Assembly: GCA_004293385.1 (NCBI GenBank)
Contig: RDYO01000104.1
Span: 1-8,022, forward strand
Origin: Verrucomicrobiota bacterium
GTDB lineage: Bacteria > Verrucomicrobiota > Verrucomicrobiia > Opitutales > UBA953
Reading direction: 5' to 3'
Length of the DNA stretch: 8,022 nucleotides
Numbering within the stretch: position 1 is the first letter of the stretch; each line of letters begins with the position of its first letter. Positions 6,153-8,022 of the stretch are shown piece after piece. Made by a program: the position numbers and the translations under genes. Under the pieces are notes generated by a model. It did not search any database and was not told where the DNA came from. It worked only from the letters and a program-made list of their open reading frames with translations.

Positions 6153-7144
6153 ACACCCCTCTCGTCCTCGTCACCGGCGGCGCCGGCTTCCTCGGCCAGG
6201 CGGTCGTGCGACGCTGCCTCGCCCGCGGCTACCGCGTCCGCATCCTCGGCCGCACGCCGCTGACCGGCGAACTCACCGGCCGGATCGAGTTCCTCCGCGG
6301 CGACATCGGTGACCGCGCGACGGTCGACGCCGCCGTGCAAGGCTGCGACTACGTCTTCCACGTGGCCGCCAAGGCGGGCGTCTGGGGCGCCTGGGAAGAT
6401 TACCTGCGCATCAACATCGACGGGACTTCGCACGTCGTCGACGCCTGCAAGGCGCACGGCGTCCGCGCCCTCGTGCACACGAGCACCCCGAGCGTCGTCT
6501 TCAACGGCGAGGCCTTCCGTGGCGCCGACGAATCCCTGCCCTACGGCGACAACTGGCTGTGCGCCTACGCCGAGACCAAGGCGATCGCCGAGGAAGTCGC
6601 GCTCAAGGCAGCCTCGGAACAGCTCAAGGTCTGCGCGCTCCGCCCGCACCTGATCTGGGGACCAGGCGATCCGCACCTCTTCCCGCGCGTGCTCGCCCGC
6701 GCCCGCGCCGGCAAGCTCCGCATCGTCGGCGACGGCCAGAATCAGGTCGACGTCACGCATGTCGACACCGCCGCCGACGCCCACCTCGGCGCCCTCGACG
6801 CGCTCCTCGCCGGCCGCGCCAACGGCAAGGCCTACTTCCTCTCGCAAGGCGAACCCGTGAAGCTCTGGGAGTTCATCAACCGGCTCCTCGTCGGCGCCGG
6901 CGAAAAGCCCGTCACGCGCCGGATCAGCCAACGCGCGGCCTACTGGCTCGGCGCGCTGCTCGAAGGCGTCTGGACGCTCTTCCGCCTCAAGGGCGAACCG
7001 CCCATGACCCGCTTCGTCGCCGTCGAACTCGCCAAGGACCATTGGTACGACGTCTCCGCCGCCCGCCGTGACCTCGGCCTCAAGCCTGCCGTAGAGACCT
7101 GGGCCGAACTGGACCGCCTCGCCGCGACCCTGCGGACGAAATAA
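6149..7144 (+). CDS. oleD: OleD-type 2-alkyl-3-ketoalkanoate reductase (extended SDR, 3-beta-HSD-like)
   Basis: NADPH-dependent reductase that converts the 2-alkyl-3-keto acid made by OleA to the 3-hydroxy acid used by OleC. 331 aa, normal for the family. The Rossmann motif TGGAGFLG is at 9-16, GDIGD at 51-55 and HVAAKAGVWG at 71-80. HTSTPSVVFNG (110-120) supplies the active-site Ser/Thr and YAETK (140-144) the catalytic Tyr140/Lys144. Substrate-side motifs are RPHLIWGPGDPHLFPR (165-180) and DVTHVDTAADAHLGAL (201-216). STPSVVF and the GPGDPHL block resemble OleD more than plant or sterol reductases. The C-terminal ~260-285 segment has hydrophobic patches that may associate with the membrane or with OleC. 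The frame stays open far upstream inside oleC, but the protein homology begins at ATG 6149, which overlaps the oleC stop as ATGA. Likely translationally coupled. Confidence 0.92.
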   Translation: MNTPLVLVTGGAGFLGQAVVRRCLARGYRVRILGRTPLTGELTGRIEFLRGDIGDRATVDAAVQGCDYVFHVAAKAGVWGAWEDYLRINIDGTSHVVDACKAHGVRALVHTSTPSVVFNGEAFRGADESLPYGDNWLCAYAETKAIAEEVALKAASEQLKVCALRPHLIWGPGDPHLFPRVLARARAGKLRIVGDGQNQVDVTHVDTAADAHLGALDALLAGRANGKAYFLSQGEPVKLWEFINRLLVGAGEKPVTRRISQRAAYWLGALLEGVWTLFRLKGEPPMTRFVAVELAKDHWYDVSAARRDLGLKPAVETWAELDRLAATLRTK

Positions 7145-7188
7145 CGGGTTCGCTTGCCCCGGCCGACATTAGCCCCATCCCTCTCCCC

Positions 7189-7632
7189 ATGCCCGCCGAC
7201 GGACTCCAGCCTGACAAGACTTTCATCGTCACGATGAAGACCTGGTTCGACCAGACCGACGGCCTCGGTATCCTCCATCACTCGCACTACGTGCTGCTCA
7301 TGGAGCGCGCCCAGAAGACGATGTTCGTGGCGATGATGGGCAAGGACACCCTCGACCCGGCCGTCGCCCCCGACGTGTATGTCGTGGTCCGCGACATCGA
7401 CCTGCACTACCACGCGCCCATCCGTCCGGAATGCGAAGTGAAGCTCATCATGAGCGTCCGCAAGGTCCGCGCCGCCGGCCTGACCGTCGACTTCGAGTTC
7501 CGCAGCGCCGACCTTTCCGTCCTGCACGCCAAGGCCTCCCGCACCGTCTGCCGCATGGACGGCACGACCCATCAGCCTGCCGCCTGGAGCGACGAGTTCA
7601 GGGCGAAGCATGAAGCGTTGGTGAAAGCGTAA
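7189..7632 (+). CDS. Hot-dog fold acyl-CoA thioesterase, YbgC / 4-hydroxybenzoyl-CoA thioesterase type
   Basis: Predicted cytoplasmic hydrolase of acyl- or aryl-CoA thioesters. 147 aa, typical single hot-dog length. The family signature is clear: FDQTDGLGILHHSHYVLLMERA (20-41). Asp24 corresponds to the catalytic Asp of Pseudomonas 4-hydroxybenzoyl-CoA thioesterase, and Gly27, His31, Tyr34 and Glu39 complete the D-x2-G-x3-H-x2-Y-x4-E pattern. The rest alternates strands as expected (VYVVVRDIDLHYHAPI 65-80, EVKLIMSVRKV 84-94). ATG 7189 leaves a short leader before the first strand; an ATG at codon 16 would cut that strand and is rejected. It follows oleD by 44 nt on the same strand with no terminator between, so co-transcription is plausible. 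A link to the Ole pathway (acyl-CoA supply or control) is only inferred; it could equally act in cell-envelope or general acyl-CoA housekeeping. The substrate is unknown. Confidence 0.85.
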   Translation: MPADGLQPDKTFIVTMKTWFDQTDGLGILHHSHYVLLMERAQKTMFVAMMGKDTLDPAVAPDVYVVVRDIDLHYHAPIRPECEVKLIMSVRKVRAAGLTVDFEFRSADLSVLHAKASRTVCRMDGTTHQPAAWSDEFRAKHEALVKA

Positions 7633-7637
7633 ACGCG

Positions 7638-7685
7638 GAGGACTGAATGGAGGGCAGCGTTGAGGACTGCATGGAGGGCTGAATG
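7638..7685 (+). repeat. Tandem array of four 12-bp units (consensus GAGGACTGAATG), left arm
   Basis: The units start at 7638, 7650, 7662 and 7674: GAGGACTGAATG, GAGGGCAGCGTT, GAGGACTGCATG and GAGGGCTGAATG. The first matches the consensus exactly, the third and fourth differ by one base and the second is degenerate. The array begins 5 nt after the thioesterase stop codon and faces an inverted copy at 7726-7773. Units of 12 bp without spacers exclude CRISPR. Confidence 0.85.
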
Positions 7686-7756
7686 GATGCGAACCACTCG
7701 CCCCCATATCTTTTGTATTTTAATCTGTTCAGTCCTCAACGCAGTCCTCCATTCAG
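7643..7756. terminator. Long imperfect hairpin between convergent genes, possible bidirectional terminator
   Basis: Bases 7643-7669 pair with 7730-7756 along 27 bp with only two non-Watson-Crick positions (7654/7745, a G-T that can wobble as RNA, and 7656/7743, A-A). The innermost 13 bp, GCGTTGAGGACTG, are perfect. A second register pairs 7638-7651 with 7760-7773 perfectly over 14 bp. The loop is long (60 nt) with a T-rich part (7710-7722). The position between two converging stop codons suggests transcript termination or 3'-end protection, but the long loop and lack of a clean U-tail next to the stem keep this tentative. Confidence 0.35.
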
Positions 7757-7773
7757 CGATCCATTCAGTCCTC
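7726..7773 (-). repeat. Tandem array of four 12-bp units, right arm, inverted relative to the left arm
   Basis: Read on the minus strand from 7773, the units are GAGGACTGAATG, GATCGCTGAATG, GAGGACTGCGTT and GAGGACTGAACA. The outermost unit is identical to the outermost unit of the left arm, and its first base is also the last base of the nth stop codon. With the left arm and the 40-nt spacer (7686-7725) it fills nearly the whole 140-bp intergenic gap. Confidence 0.85.
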
Positions 7774-8022
7774 TATTTCTTCGCTAGCGCCCCGCAAATC
7801 CCGCACGTCTTGCCATCGCAGCCGCGCGCGGTGCAGTGCTCGCGACCGTAGAAGATGATCCGCAGGTGCAGCTGGTTCCAGCTGCCCTCGGGGAAGAGAC
7901 GCTTGAGGTCCTTCTCGACCTGCTCGACGGACTTGCCCGGGCTGAGCTTCCAGCGCTTCGCCAGACGATGAATATGGGTGTCGACCGGGAAGGCCGGGAC
8001 GCCGAAGGCCTGCGCCATCACG
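7773..8022 (-). CDS. nth: Endonuclease III, C-terminal part (5' end outside window)
   Basis: Base-excision repair glycosylase/AP lyase that removes oxidised pyrimidines from DNA. The last ~82 residues are in the window. Visible in order are the AFGVPAFPVDTHIHR block, whose VDTHI Asp is the conserved catalytic Asp (Asp138 in E. coli Nth), then KRWKLSPGKSVEQVEKDL, a short helix ending WNQLHLRIIFYGREHC, and a cysteine cluster. Classical Nth has an iron-sulfur site spaced C-x6-C-x2-C-x5-C. Here the cysteines are C-x4-C-x4-C-x2-C and the protein stops seven residues after the last, so cluster binding may differ. The helix-hairpin-helix and catalytic Lys lie outside the window. The first readable codon, GTG at 8021, is an internal Val and not a start. 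The gene converges on the thioesterase, and its TAG stop touches the inverted repeat array. Confidence 0.93.
   Translation of the reverse strand, partial: VMAQAFGVPAFPVDTHIHRLAKRWKLSPGKSVEQVEKDLKRLFPEGSWNQLHLRIIFYGREHCTARGCDGKTCGICGALAKK

Noticed and set aside
5025..7042. Long minus-strand ORFs opposite oleC and oleD (5025-6107 and 6089-7042)
   Set aside because: Low-complexity Gly/Ala/Asp/Arg-rich translations without domains; the plus strand encodes OleC and OleD throughout.
7638..7773. CRISPR array
   Set aside because: Units are 12 bp with no spacers between them, and the two halves are inverted relative to each other.
7660..7851. 63-codon plus-strand ORF over the repeat arrays and nth 3' end
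   Set aside because: It runs through inverted repeats and antisense to nth, with no sign of coding selection.

Overview
The window is GC-rich, densely coded bacterial chromosome. It has nine protein genes (two cut by the window edges), no RNA genes, no insertion sequences and no CRISPR array. The best guess for the source is a Verrucomicrobiota bacterium of the Opitutales type. This is inferred from the OleC/OleD pair (ole genes are known from Opitutaceae), the high GC, the prepilin peptidase and start codons that mostly lack Shine-Dalgarno sequences. No marker gene proves it.

Left part: the first 444 codons of clpB (protein disaggregase) run leftwards out of the window. A 216-bp divergent intergenic region follows, holding a 49-bp imperfect palindrome. 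A tight rightward operon comes next: a SirB1/transglutaminase-like protein, shikimate dehydrogenase (aroE) and a type IV prepilin peptidase, with junctions of -14 and +2 nt. Then come a possible promoter, an 87-aa predicted lipoprotein of unknown function and a strong intrinsic terminator.

Right part: oleC (beta-lactone synthetase) starts only 8 nt past the terminator tail and overlaps oleD (2-alkyl-3-ketoalkanoate reductase) by an ATGA junction. A YbgC-like hot-dog thioesterase follows. OleD and OleC are the middle steps of head-to-head fatty-acid condensation, from beta-keto acid to beta-hydroxy acid to beta-lactone. The first enzyme (OleA, condensation) and the last (OleB, beta-lactone decarboxylase) are absent here, so the pathway is either split across the genome or modified. 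The window ends with the 3' part of an endonuclease III gene (nth), convergent with the thioesterase gene.

The most unusual non-coding element is the 140-bp gap between the two convergent genes. It is almost entirely two inverted arrays, each of four 12-bp units (consensus GAGGACTGAATG), around a 40-nt spacer that turns AT-rich in its second half. The arrays can fold into a long hairpin in more than one register. Other points worth a second look are the clpB-side palindrome, non-standard cysteine spacing in both the prepilin peptidase and endonuclease III, the altered GxGD motif of the peptidase, and the terminator placed directly against the oleC start.
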